A stretch of DNA of 64,000 nt, from the NCBI GenBank assembly GCA_023451735.1, contig JAEXYH010000052.1, positions 1 through 64,000 on the forward strand, written 5' to 3'. Under the pieces are notes generated by a model. The model did no database searches, was not told the origin of the DNA, and worked only from the letters and a program-made list of their open reading frames with translations. Source of the DNA: Pseudomonadota bacterium. Its GTDB lineage: Bacteria > Pseudomonadota > Alphaproteobacteria > Rhizobiales > Rhizobiaceae. This document shows positions 36,001 to 43,343 of this stretch, piece after piece. Position 1 is the first letter of the stretch. Each line of letters opens with the position of its first letter. The position numbers and the translations under genes were made by a program.

Positions 36001-36512
36001 CCGCCCCAGGAGGCCTTGAGCATGACGGGATAGCCGATTTCCTCGGCCATCTTCGCCACTTCCGTCATGTCGTCCGGCAGCGGATCGGTGGCCGGCACGA
36101 CCGGCACGCCGACTGAAATAGCAAGATTGCGGGCAGCGACCTTGTTGCCGAGCTGACGCATCGTATCCGGTCGCGGACCGATGAAGATGATCCCGGCCTC
36201 GTCACAGGCGTCAACGAATTCAGGGCTTTCCGACAGAAGACCATAACCGGGATGGATGGCGTCTGCCCCGGAAAGCTTGGCGACACGGATCACTTCCGGG
36301 ATCGACAGGTAGCTTTCAATCGGGCCGAGATCCTTGGAAAGATGCGGGCCACGACCGACCTGATAACTCTCGTCCGCCTTGAACCGATGCAGAGAGAGTT
36401 TGTCTTCTTCCGCCCAGATCGCGACCGTCTTGATACCAAGCTCATTGGCGGCACGAAAAACGCGAATGGCAATCTCGGATCGGTTGGCAACAAGGATCTT
36501 TTTTATCGGCAA
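33054..36512 (-). CDS. pyc: Pyruvate carboxylase
   Basis: This biotin enzyme converts pyruvate plus bicarbonate and ATP to oxaloacetate, replenishing the TCA cycle. It has 1152 residues, matching rhizobial Pyc. Domains are biotin carboxylase (1-460; ILVANRSEIAIRVFRAANEL, ATP-grasp loop WGGGGRGMRA), carboxyltransferase (about 535-830; TTMRDGHQSLLATRMRT) and C-terminal biotin carrier (AMKMET with Lys1117). The start is a TTG at 36512, four bases after GGGGAGAG; no ATG fits, because an upstream ATG would add a non-family tail. The stop codon lies in a RIME-like repeat. Confidence 0.96.
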   Translation of the reverse strand: MPIKKILVANRSEIAIRVFRAANELGIKTVAIWAEEDKLSLHRFKADESYQVGRGPHLSKDLGPIESYLSIPEVIRVAKLSGADAIHPGYGLLSESPEFVDACDEAGIIFIGPRPDTMRQLGNKVAARNLAISVGVPVVPATDPLPDDMTEVAKMAEEIGYPVMLKASWGGGGRGMRAIRDPKDLAKEVVEAKREAKAAFGKDEVYLEKLVERARHVESQILGDTHGNAVHLFERDCSIQRRNQKVVERAPAPYLTEAQRAELANYSLKIAKATNYVGAGTVEYLMDAETGKFYFIEVNPRIQVEHTVTEVVTGIDIVKAQIHILEGFAIGTPESGVPAQENIRLNGHALQCRITTEDPEQNFIPDYGRITAYRSAAGFGIRLDGGTAYTGAIITRYYDPLLVKVTASGSTPQEAISRMDRALREFRIRGVATNLTFLEAIIGHAKFRDNTYTTRFIDTTPELFEQVKRADRATKLLTYLADVTVNGHPETKGRPVPSDKVSKPVLPFIEGAIPAGTKQKLDELGPKKFTEWMRGESRALITDTTMRDGHQSLLATRMRTHDMASIAGVYARALPNLFSLECWGGATFDVSMRFLTEDPWERLALIREAAPNILLQMLLRGANGVGYKNYPDNVVKYFVAQAARGGVDLFRVFDCLNWVDNMRVSMDAVNEEGKLCEAAICYTGDLGNAARPKYDLKYYVGLAQDLEKAGAHIIAVKDMAGLLKPAAARVLFKALRDATSLPIHFHTHDTSGISAATVLAAVDAGVDVVDAAMDAFSGNTSQPCLGSIVEALSGSERDPDLDPEWIRKISFYWEAVRNQYAAFESDLKGPASEVYLHEMPGGQFTNLKEQARSLGLDTKWHKVAQTYADVNQMFGDIVKVTPSSKVVGDMALMMVSQDLTVADVENPDKDIAFPESVVSMLKGDLGQPPGGWPEALQKKVLKGEKPYTAVPGSLLPPADLAKERKEIEEKIGRKVDDFEFASYLMYPKVFTDFALAAETYGPVSVLPTPAYFYGLADGEEMFADIEKGKTLVIVNQAISAPDPQGMVTAFFELNGQPRRIKVPDRNRAASGAVRRKAEAGNLAHLGAPMPGVVSTVAVASGQTVQAGDVLLSIEAMKMETALHAEKDGVISEVLVKAGDQIDAKDLLVVYAS

Positions 36513-36618
36513 AGCGCTCTCCCCAGGGCAGAATTGGACTTGTTGCACCGCAAGAGATCAATATCCCCGAAATTACGCAAGTATAAAGTTGATCGAAAAA
36601 GGAGCCTCCGGTTGCACA

Positions 36619-36635
36619 GATTGCCTCAGGCAATC
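36619..36635. other. 17 bp palindrome at the luxR 3' end
   Basis: GATTGCCT-C-AGGCAATC is a perfect 8 bp inverted repeat around one base, spanning the luxR stop codon. It could be a short hairpin ending the luxR message or a protein site upstream of pyc. Confidence 0.35.
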
Positions 36636-37354
36636 AACGCCAGCCGGAACGCAAGCGCGATCAGATGCTGCCGGTTGTTCGCGCCGAGCTTTTCGTGAAG
36701 GCCGTTGATATACCAATCCACGGTATGGCTGGAAATATCGAGTTCCTTGGCAATCTCGTTGGAAGTGAGCCCGTTGGCGAGCAAAAGCGTGACTTCCATT
36801 TCCCGCCGTGTCAACTGTACATCGCTCAACGGGGCGCTTTCGAAAATATCCGCTTTTTGGCGAAGCTCCAGCAGCCTCCAGAAAACAGCCTTGGCAGCCG
36901 TATCGAACAGGCTGAGTTCAGCCGGTGACAGATCGACAGGCTGACCACCCATCGCGAAGCTGCCGACAAGTCCGTTGCGGCCATGGATGGGAAACAGATA
37001 GCCGTCATGCAGCCCATGCCGGGCCGCCTCCTGCAGCATTCGCTTCATCCGTTGTCGATGCGGGTCGGCCTTTAAAGTCAGAAGAGCTTCCTTCCAGCGG
37101 AAAGGTCTTTGCGCCAATCGCAGCCAACGCAGCGTCGGATCGATCAGGGAATATTTTCGCTGTGCGTAGAGCTCCGTCCAGTTTTCCGGCCATTCGGCGG
37201 CCAGAACCGACCTTGGCAGCTTCAGCTGCGGCAATGGCTGGATAAGGACGCTGTAAAAATCGAAGCCATAGCTGCCCACCAGACTTTCCAGCTGTGAGGC
37301 AACCTGTTCCGGTGTCCTTGCTTCCCCAAGCAAGACCAGGAACTGGACAATCAT
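36626..37354 (-). CDS. LuxR-family regulator with autoinducer-binding domain (solo)
   Basis: This transcription factor has about 242 residues. The N-terminal half resembles acyl-homoserine-lactone-binding domains: WPENWTELYAQRKYSLIDPT carries the usual Trp, Tyr and Asp of the ligand pocket, and PFRW a further conserved Trp. The C-terminal LuxR HTH is complete (LTRREMEVTLLLANGLTSNEIAKEL, then SSHTVDWYINGLHEKLGANN). No luxI-type synthase is in the window, so it is a solo here. It is divergent from ndvA. The start is uncertain: ATG 37354 fits the domain best, ATG 37393 is possible, and neither has a strong Shine-Dalgarno. Confidence 0.88.
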   Translation of the reverse strand: MIVQFLVLLGEARTPEQVASQLESLVGSYGFDFYSVLIQPLPQLKLPRSVLAAEWPENWTELYAQRKYSLIDPTLRWLRLAQRPFRWKEALLTLKADPHRQRMKRMLQEAARHGLHDGYLFPIHGRNGLVGSFAMGGQPVDLSPAELSLFDTAAKAVFWRLLELRQKADIFESAPLSDVQLTRREMEVTLLLANGLTSNEIAKELDISSHTVDWYINGLHEKLGANNRQHLIALAFRLALIA

Positions 37355-37635
37355 GGTAATATTCAATACCGCCCCCGCGCCCGAACCGGGCATGCCGAAC
37401 TACATATGCAATTGCATTGATTTTTTATGCCGACGGTTAGGATTCGTTGAAACCCGCCCGTCAAATCTAGCATTGCTGAATCGATAAACACCACAAATAC
37501 GTGCATTTCTGTTTTTTTACACGACACACCATACTGACACAATCGACTGTACGATAATGGCTTGGAATCGCCTTGTATTGTCCATAAACGTCGGTGACCC
37601 ACATTAGGGTGAGAGTGACTGAAGAGGTTGAACGG
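37355..37635. promoter_or_regulatory. Divergent promoter region luxR / ndvA
   Basis: 281 bp, unusually AT-rich between about 37400 and 37580 against its surroundings, and without a gene. It should hold both promoters. I looked for an 18-20 bp lux-box-type palindrome and found none that is convincing. Confidence 0.5.
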
Positions 37636-39423
37636 TTGACACTATTTCAGGTTTATTGGCGGGCACTTAAATACCTGGGCAAGAACAAGTGGCGCGTGAC
37701 GGCTATCGTCATTGCCAACATCGTGCTGGCCGTGATCACCATCGCCGAACCTATCCTGTTCGGTTGGATCATCGATGCCATATCCTCCGGCGGCGCGGTG
37801 ACCAATGTCCTGATCTTATGGGCAACTTTCGGCGTCTTCAATACGATAGCTTACGTGCTTGTGGCCCGTGAAGCCGACCGGCTGGCGCATGGGCGCCGGG
37901 CATCGCTGCTGACGGAAGCCTTCGGCCGGATTATTTCGATGCCGCTTTCCTGGCATCACCAACGGGGAACTTCAAACGCCCTGCATACCCTGCTTCGCGC
38001 AGCCGAAAGCCTATTTGGCTTGTGGCTTGAATTCATGCGAACGCATCTGGCAACCGCCGTGGCGATCCTCTTCCTGATCCCGACTGCGATCTCGATGGAT
38101 TGGCGCCTCAGCATCGTGCTTCTTTGCCTCAGCATCTTCTACTGGGTCATCGGCGTTGCAGTGATGAAAAGGACCAAGGAAGGCCAGGCATCTGTAGAAA
38201 GCCACTACCACCAGGTCTTTTCCCATGTCAGCGATTCGATCAGCAACGTCTCGGTGCTGCATAGCTATAACCGTATCGAGGCAGAAACGCAGGCTCTCAA
38301 GGCCTATACCAAGGACCTGCTCAAGGCACAGTATCCCGTTCTCGACTGGTGGGCGCTGGCCGGTGGCCTCAACCGAACCGCGTCAACCGTTTCCATGGGT
38401 GTCATCCTCGTCATCGGCACCATGCTCGTCCAGCGCGGCGAAATCCGCGTCGGCGACGTTGTCGCCTTTATCGGTTTCGCCAACCTGCTGATCGCCCGTC
38501 TCGATCTGCTGCGTCAGTTCGCGACGCAGATTTTCGAGGCCCGGGCAAAGCTCGAGGATTTCTTCGCGCTGGAAGATTCCGTCGAAGACCGCGCCGAACC
38601 GGCAAATGCGGGTGAGCTTCGCGACGCCAGCGGCGAGGTGGAATTCCGCGACGTCAGCTTCGGTTTCGCTAATACCAAGCAGGGTGTCCACAATATCTCG
38701 TTTACCGCCAAGGCGGGCCAGACCGTTGCGATCGTCGGGCCGACCGGTGCCGGCAAGACAACGCTCATCAACCTCCTCCAGCGGGTCTATGATCCGCAGC
38801 AGGGCAAAATCCTGATCGATGGGGTCGATATCTCGACCGTGACGCGCAAATCGCTGCGGCAGCAGATTGCCACTGTCTTCCAAGATGCCGGCCTGCTCAA
38901 CCGCTCGATCAGCGACAATATCCGGCTCGGCCGTGAAGGCGCAACCGAAGCCGACATCATCAAGGCAGCGGAGGCCGCTGCGGCGACCGAATTCATCGAA
39001 GACCGCCTTAACGGTTACGAGACCGCAGTCGGCGAGCGCGGTAACAAGCTCTCAGGCGGCGAGCGCCAGCGCATCGCAATCGCCCGTGCGATCCTGAAGA
39101 ACGCCCCGATACTCGTCCTTGACGAAGCGACGAGCGCGCTCGACGTCGAGACCGAAGCCCGTGTGAAAGTGGCGATCGACAAGCTGAGGCAGGATCGGAC
39201 CACGTTCATCATCGCCCACCGTCTTTCGACTGTGCGCGATGCCAACACGGTGATCTTCCTCGACAATGGCCGAGTCGCTGAAATGGGAAGCTACGACGAA
39301 CTGAGCCGTCTCGGTGGCCGGTTTGCCTCGCTTCTCAGGACCAGCGGCCTGCTGGACGACAGCGAGGATGAGAAAACCGCCGATAAGGGCATGAAGCCAG
39401 AAGCCTCGGCCAGCCCGGCGTGA
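37636..39423 (+). CDS. ndvA: Cyclic beta-1,2-glucan ABC exporter NdvA/ChvA
   Basis: This inner-membrane exporter moves cyclic beta-1,2-glucan to the periplasm; mutants of relatives fail in nodulation or attachment. It has 595 residues, a half-transporter with a membrane domain (1-310; six segments, with LAHGRRASLLTEAFGRIISM and WHHQRGTSNALHTLLRAAES nearly as in ChvA) and an ATPase domain (from 340; Walker A GPTGAGKTT, signature LSGGERQRIAIARA, Walker B ILVLDEATSALD). I chose the TTG at 37636 after AGAGG because it gives the family start MTLFQVYWRALKYL. Two hairpins follow the stop. The synthase gene ndvB lies 14.5 kb away. Confidence 0.95.
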   Translation: MTLFQVYWRALKYLGKNKWRVTAIVIANIVLAVITIAEPILFGWIIDAISSGGAVTNVLILWATFGVFNTIAYVLVAREADRLAHGRRASLLTEAFGRIISMPLSWHHQRGTSNALHTLLRAAESLFGLWLEFMRTHLATAVAILFLIPTAISMDWRLSIVLLCLSIFYWVIGVAVMKRTKEGQASVESHYHQVFSHVSDSISNVSVLHSYNRIEAETQALKAYTKDLLKAQYPVLDWWALAGGLNRTASTVSMGVILVIGTMLVQRGEIRVGDVVAFIGFANLLIARLDLLRQFATQIFEARAKLEDFFALEDSVEDRAEPANAGELRDASGEVEFRDVSFGFANTKQGVHNISFTAKAGQTVAIVGPTGAGKTTLINLLQRVYDPQQGKILIDGVDISTVTRKSLRQQIATVFQDAGLLNRSISDNIRLGREGATEADIIKAAEAAAATEFIEDRLNGYETAVGERGNKLSGGERQRIAIARAILKNAPILVLDEATSALDVETEARVKVAIDKLRQDRTTFIIAHRLSTVRDANTVIFLDNGRVAEMGSYDELSRLGGRFASLLRTSGLLDDSEDEKTADKGMKPEASASPA

Positions 39424-39447
39424 TCGGGCTTCTGCTCAGCCGAAAAA

Positions 39448-39473
39448 GCCACCGCCTGGATTGCAGCGGTGGC
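39448..39473 (+). terminator. Terminator hairpin after ndvA
   Basis: GCCACCGC-CTGGATTGCA-GCGGTGGC has an 8 bp stem and lies 24 bp beyond the ndvA stop. It is followed by CTCAAATTT. One of two hairpins between convergent genes. Confidence 0.65.
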
Positions 39474-39482
39474 CTCAAATTT

Positions 39483-39514
39483 CCGCCCTTCCTGTGATTG
39501 TGAAGGAAGGGCGG
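39483..39514. terminator. Terminator hairpin between ndvA and dppF
   Basis: CCGCCCTTCC-TGTGATTGTGAA-GGAAGGGCGG has a 10 bp perfect stem. Read on the minus strand it lies 10 bp past the dppF stop and is followed by AAATTTGAGG, so it probably ends the dpp operon. Confidence 0.7.
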
Positions 39515-39524
39515 TATATGGTCT

Positions 39525-40379
39525 TCAGGCCGCCGATGCTGCCTTCTTGGCAGCGACACGTGCGCGGATAGAGTCCACATCGGCCTTCGGCGTCGCCTTG
39601 AACAGCGTCTGCGTATATTCGTGCTTCGGGCTGGCAAAAACCTCGTCGCGTGTGCCGTATTCTACCGCCTCGCCAAAATACATCACCATCACCTCGTCGG
39701 CGATGTAGCGCACGACGGACAAGTCGTGGCTGATGAAAACGTAGGTGAGGTTGAACTCGTCCTGCAGGTCGGCGAGCAGGTTCAGAACCTGAGCCTGAAC
39801 CGAAAGATCGAGCGCAGATACCGGTTCGTCCAGCACTAGCAGCTTCGGGTTCATCATCAGCGCACGCGCAATGGCGATACGCTGGCGCTGACCGCCGGAG
39901 AACATATGCGGGTAACGGTTGAAGTGTTCCGGGCCAAGACCGACCTTGATCAGCATCTCGATGGCGCGGTCACGACGATCGTTGGCCGTCATGTCGGTGT
40001 TGATTGCCAGCGGTTCGCCGAGCACGTCGCCGATTTTCTGGCGCGGATTGAGAGAGCCGTAGGGGTTCTGGAAGACGATCTGCACCTTCTGGCGCATTTC
40101 CGAGGTGAGATGGCCCGGGCGTGTATCCATCTTCTGGCCATCGATGATCAGTTCGCCTGCCGTCGGCTCATCGATGAATGTAATCATGCGGGCGAGCGTG
40201 GACTTGCCGCAGCCGCTCTCGCCGACGATTGCCAGCGTCTTGCCGCGCTCCAAGGTGAAGGAGACGCCCTTGACCGCGTGAACGGTCTTTTTCGGCTTCA
40301 TGAAGCCGCCCGGCAATTCGTAGTCGCGCTTGATGTTGCGGACTTCGAGCATGGTGTCGGTGGTCTTGGATACGCTCAT
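39525..40379 (-). CDS. dppF: Dipeptide ABC transporter ATP-binding protein DppF
   Basis: This is one of two ATPases of the dipeptide importer, 284 residues. Walker A GESGCGKST (near 50), signature MFSGGQRQRIAIARAL and Walker B LLVLDEPVSALDLS are intact. A conserved QIVFQNPYGSLNPR-type block is present, as in the oligopeptide family. Its ATG overlaps the dppD stop (ATGA). It ends the leftward dppABCDF set and is followed by a hairpin. Assignment to Dpp rather than Opp rests on gene order and on the binding protein. Confidence 0.92.
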   Translation of the reverse strand: MSVSKTTDTMLEVRNIKRDYELPGGFMKPKKTVHAVKGVSFTLERGKTLAIVGESGCGKSTLARMITFIDEPTAGELIIDGQKMDTRPGHLTSEMRQKVQIVFQNPYGSLNPRQKIGDVLGEPLAINTDMTANDRRDRAIEMLIKVGLGPEHFNRYPHMFSGGQRQRIAIARALMMNPKLLVLDEPVSALDLSVQAQVLNLLADLQDEFNLTYVFISHDLSVVRYIADEVMVMYFGEAVEYGTRDEVFASPKHEYTQTLFKATPKADVDSIRARVAAKKAASAA

Positions 40380-41239
40380 GCCGATGCTCCTGCAGAAGGC
40401 GCCGGTTCCGGATTGCCGTCGAAGAAGGCGGAAACTGTGGTCAGGCGGTCACCGGTGGCGTTTTCAGGCAGGGCTGCCAGAAGCGCCTTGGTGTAGTTGC
40501 TCTTCGGGTTTTCAAACAGTGAAAGCACGTCGGCTTCCTCCATCTTGCGGCCCTTGTACTGTACGACGACGCGGTCGGCGGTTTCGGCCACCACGCCCAT
40601 GTCGTGGGTGATCATGATCAGGCCCATGCCGGTGCGTGCCTGCAGGTCCATGATGAGATCAAGGATCTGCTTCTGGATCGTCACGTCGAGCGCGGTGGTC
40701 GGCTCGTCGGCGATCAGCAGTTTCGGATCGCAAGCGATCGCGATGGCGATCATCACGCGCTGGCACTGGCCGCCTGACATCTGGTGCGGGAAGGCGTTGA
40801 GACGCTCTTCCGCGTTCGGCAGGCCGACCAGCTTGAACAGCTCGATGGCGCGGGCGCGACGAGCTTTCTTGTCCAGGCCGAGATGGATGCGCAGCACTTC
40901 CTCGATCTGGAAACCGACGGTGAAGCACGGATTGAGGCTGGCCACCGGCTCCTGGAAGATCATCGCGATATCCTTGCCGATCAGCTTGCGGCGCTCGGCA
41001 CCGCTGAGGCCCTGGATATCCTTGCCTTCAAACAGCATGCGGTCGGCGGTGATCTTTGCCGTCCACGGAAGCAGGCCCATGACGGCCAGCATCGAAACTG
41101 ACTTGCCGGAGCCGGATTCACCGACGATGGCAAGAACTTCGGCTTTGTCGACCGAGATCGAGACGCCGTCGACGGCGCGGAACCAGCCGGTTGCGGTTTC
41201 GAATTCGACGGTCAGATTGTCGATTTGCAGAAGCGCCAT
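40376..41239 (-). CDS. dppD: Dipeptide ABC transporter ATP-binding protein DppD
   Basis: This is the second ATPase of the dipeptide importer, 287 residues. Visible are GESGSGKSVSMLAVMGLLP (Walker A), MIFQEPVASLNPCFTVGFQ, the signature MSGGQCQRVMIAIAIACDP and LLIADEPTTALDVTIQKQI. DppD-type proteins carry a C-terminal Fe-S/oligopeptide extension; here only a short tail is seen, with one Cys in the signature. It starts 2 bp after dppC and overlaps dppF by 4 bp. Heterodimerises with DppF by family analogy. Confidence 0.92.
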   Translation of the reverse strand: MALLQIDNLTVEFETATGWFRAVDGVSISVDKAEVLAIVGESGSGKSVSMLAVMGLLPWTAKITADRMLFEGKDIQGLSGAERRKLIGKDIAMIFQEPVASLNPCFTVGFQIEEVLRIHLGLDKKARRARAIELFKLVGLPNAEERLNAFPHQMSGGQCQRVMIAIAIACDPKLLIADEPTTALDVTIQKQILDLIMDLQARTGMGLIMITHDMGVVAETADRVVVQYKGRKMEEADVLSLFENPKSNYTKALLAALPENATGDRLTTVSAFFDGNPEPAPSAGASA

Positions 41240-41241
41240 GA

Positions 41242-42162
41242 TCAGGACCTCTTCAGTTTCGGGTCAAGCGCGTCGCGCAGGCCGTCGCCCATCAGGTTGA
41301 TGGCAAGAACGGTGATGAGGATTGCAAGGCCCGGGAAGGTGACGACCCACCAGGCGCGCAGGATGAACTCGCGGGCTTCGGCCAGCATCGTGCCCCATTC
41401 CGGTGTCGGCGGCTGGGCGCCCATGCCGAGGAAGCCGAGCGCGGCTGCATCGAGAATGGCGTTGGAGAAGGACAGCGTCGCCTGCACGATCAGCGGCGCT
41501 GTGCAGTTCGGCAGGATGGTGCGAAACATCAGGCGCACCGGGCTTGCGCCGGCAATGCGGGCGGCGGTGACATAATCGCGGGACTTTTCCGCCATCACGG
41601 CAGCACGCGTCAGGCGCACGAAATGCGGCTGCAGCGTTACTGCGATCGCGATCATGGCGCTGTTGAGGCCCGGGCCGAGAATGGTGACGAGAACCAGCGC
41701 CAGCAGCAGCGAGGGAACGGCGAGGATCATGTCCATCAGGCGCATGATGATCGTGTCCAGCCAGCCGCGGTAATAACCGGCCAGAAGGCCGACGATGATG
41801 CCGGAGATCAGCGACAGCGTGGTGACCACGAGGCCAACGAACAGCGAATACTGGGCACCGTAGATCAGGCGCGAGAGGATGTCGCGTCCGACCGGGTCGG
41901 TTCCGAGAATATAGGTGGAGGTGCCGCCTTCAGACCATACCGGCGGCTTCAGCACCGCATCGCGATACTGTTCGAACGGCGAATGGGGCGCGATCAACGG
42001 TGCGAAGATCGCGACAAGCACGAGCAGGAGGAAAACGAACAGGCCGATAACGGCACCGCGGTTTTCGGAGAAATAGAACCAGAACTCCTTGAGCATCTGG
42101 CGTCGCATCTGGGCGCTGGAGACGGGCTCCGCAGCCTTTTGTGTAATGGTAACGTCTGCCAT
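41242..42162 (-). CDS. dppC: Dipeptide ABC transporter permease DppC
   Basis: This inner-membrane permease has 306 residues. A soluble N-terminal tail precedes the first segment (GAVIGLFVFLLLVLVAIFAPL, near 34), as usual for DppC/OppC. The block YILGTDPVGRDILSRLIYGA and the coupling motif DYVTAARIAGASPVRLMFR are clear. It is followed by dppD after 2 bp and preceded by dppB after 16 bp, with GGAG before the ATG. Pairs with DppB to form the channel. Confidence 0.93.
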   Translation of the reverse strand: MADVTITQKAAEPVSSAQMRRQMLKEFWFYFSENRGAVIGLFVFLLLVLVAIFAPLIAPHSPFEQYRDAVLKPPVWSEGGTSTYILGTDPVGRDILSRLIYGAQYSLFVGLVVTTLSLISGIIVGLLAGYYRGWLDTIIMRLMDMILAVPSLLLALVLVTILGPGLNSAMIAIAVTLQPHFVRLTRAAVMAEKSRDYVTAARIAGASPVRLMFRTILPNCTAPLIVQATLSFSNAILDAAALGFLGMGAQPPTPEWGTMLAEAREFILRAWWVVTFPGLAILITVLAINLMGDGLRDALDPKLKRS

Positions 42163-42178
42163 GGGATTTTTCTCCTTC

Positions 42179-43183
42179 TTAGTGGCGGATACGCGGGTTG
42201 ACGAGGCCGTAGAGCAGATCGACGATCAGGTTCACGGTCATGATGATTGCGGCGATCAGCAGAAGCCCGCCCTGGATCACGGCGTAGTCGCGGCGGAAGA
42301 CGCTATCGAGGATCCATTTGCCGATACCCGGCCAGGAGAAGATCGTTTCCGTCAGGATGGCGCCGGCCAGCATGACGCCAACCTGGAGGCCGACCGTGGT
42401 GATGACCGGGATCATGGCGTTGCGCAGCGCATGGATGCCGACGACGCGGAAGGGCGACAGGCCCTTGGCGCGGGCGGTGCGGACGTAATCTTCCGACAGA
42501 ACTTCCAGCATGGCGGAGCGGGTCTGGCGGGCGATGACGGCGAGCGGAATGGTGGCCAGCACGATCGACGGCAGGGCCAGGTGGCTGAGCGCCGAGGCAA
42601 ACGCGCCTTTCTGGCCCGAGATGAGCGAGTCGATCAGCATGAAGCCGGTGACCTGCGGGAAATAGAACATCAGCGAGATGCGGCCCGAGACCGGGAACCA
42701 TTGCAGGGTTCCGGAGAACAGGATGATCAGCAGCAGGCCCCACCAGAAGATCGGCATCGAATAACCGACGAGTGCGATACCCATCAGGCCCTGGTCGAAT
42801 ATCGAGCCGCGCTTCATCGCAGCGATCACACCGGCAGGGATGCCGAGGGCGATGGCGATGATGATGGCACAGAAGGACAGTTCGATCGTTGCCGGGAACA
42901 GCGTCAGGAACTGGTCGAGGACCGGTTTCTTGGAAACGATCGAAGTGCCGAAATCGCCGGTCAGGACGCCGCCGAGATAATCGAAATACTGGACGACCAT
43001 CGGCCGGTCCATGCCAAGCTGCGCGGAAATCTGCGCGTGGCGCTCCGGCGACATGACGCGCTCACCCGAAAGGAGCGCAACCGGATCGCCCGGCAGAAGC
43101 CGGATGAAGGAGAATGCGATGATGGAGACCCCGATGAAGGTCGGGATCAGGACGGCGAGGCGCCGCAGAAGGAAGCCAAACAT
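42179..43183 (-). CDS. dppB: Dipeptide ABC transporter permease DppB
   Basis: This inner-membrane permease has 334 residues and about six segments. It shows the DppB/OppB-type start FLLRRLAVLIPTFIGVSIIA, the block FIRLLPGDPVALLSGER and the coupling loop EDYVRTARAKGLSPFRVVGI. A hairpin separates it from dppA, 160 bp upstream, suggesting lower expression than the binding protein. AAAGG precedes the ATG. Confidence 0.93.
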   Translation of the reverse strand: MFGFLLRRLAVLIPTFIGVSIIAFSFIRLLPGDPVALLSGERVMSPERHAQISAQLGMDRPMVVQYFDYLGGVLTGDFGTSIVSKKPVLDQFLTLFPATIELSFCAIIIAIALGIPAGVIAAMKRGSIFDQGLMGIALVGYSMPIFWWGLLLIILFSGTLQWFPVSGRISLMFYFPQVTGFMLIDSLISGQKGAFASALSHLALPSIVLATIPLAVIARQTRSAMLEVLSEDYVRTARAKGLSPFRVVGIHALRNAMIPVITTVGLQVGVMLAGAILTETIFSWPGIGKWILDSVFRRDYAVIQGGLLLIAAIIMTVNLIVDLLYGLVNPRIRH

Positions 43184-43290
43184 TTTAAGCCTTTGCGGAA
43201 AAGGAGCGGGCCGGGTGTATGGCTTTTGTCAAGCCACACATCCAGTCATATCGGCGTCACCGCCATATTTTTAGGCATCTCATAAGAAAA

Positions 43291-43321
43291 TGCCGCGGGA
43301 AACGCAACGCGTCCCGCGGCA
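43291..43321 (-). terminator. Attenuating hairpin between dppA and dppB
   Basis: TGCCGCGGGA pairs with TCCCGCGGCA (10 bp stem, 11 nt loop). On the minus strand it is followed by TTTTCTTATG. It lies 22 bp past the dppA stop and before dppB, so it likely terminates part of the transcription and stabilises the dppA message. Confidence 0.8.
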
Positions 43322-43343
43322 AAAAAGTTGTGATAGCCTAAGA

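Noticed and set aside
32937..36116. Long rightward open frame opposite pyc
   Set aside because: It is antisense to the conserved pyruvate carboxylase frame and shows no protein family features.
37355..37635. lux-box in the luxR/ndvA promoter region
   Set aside because: No 18-20 bp palindrome with lux-box character was found by eye.
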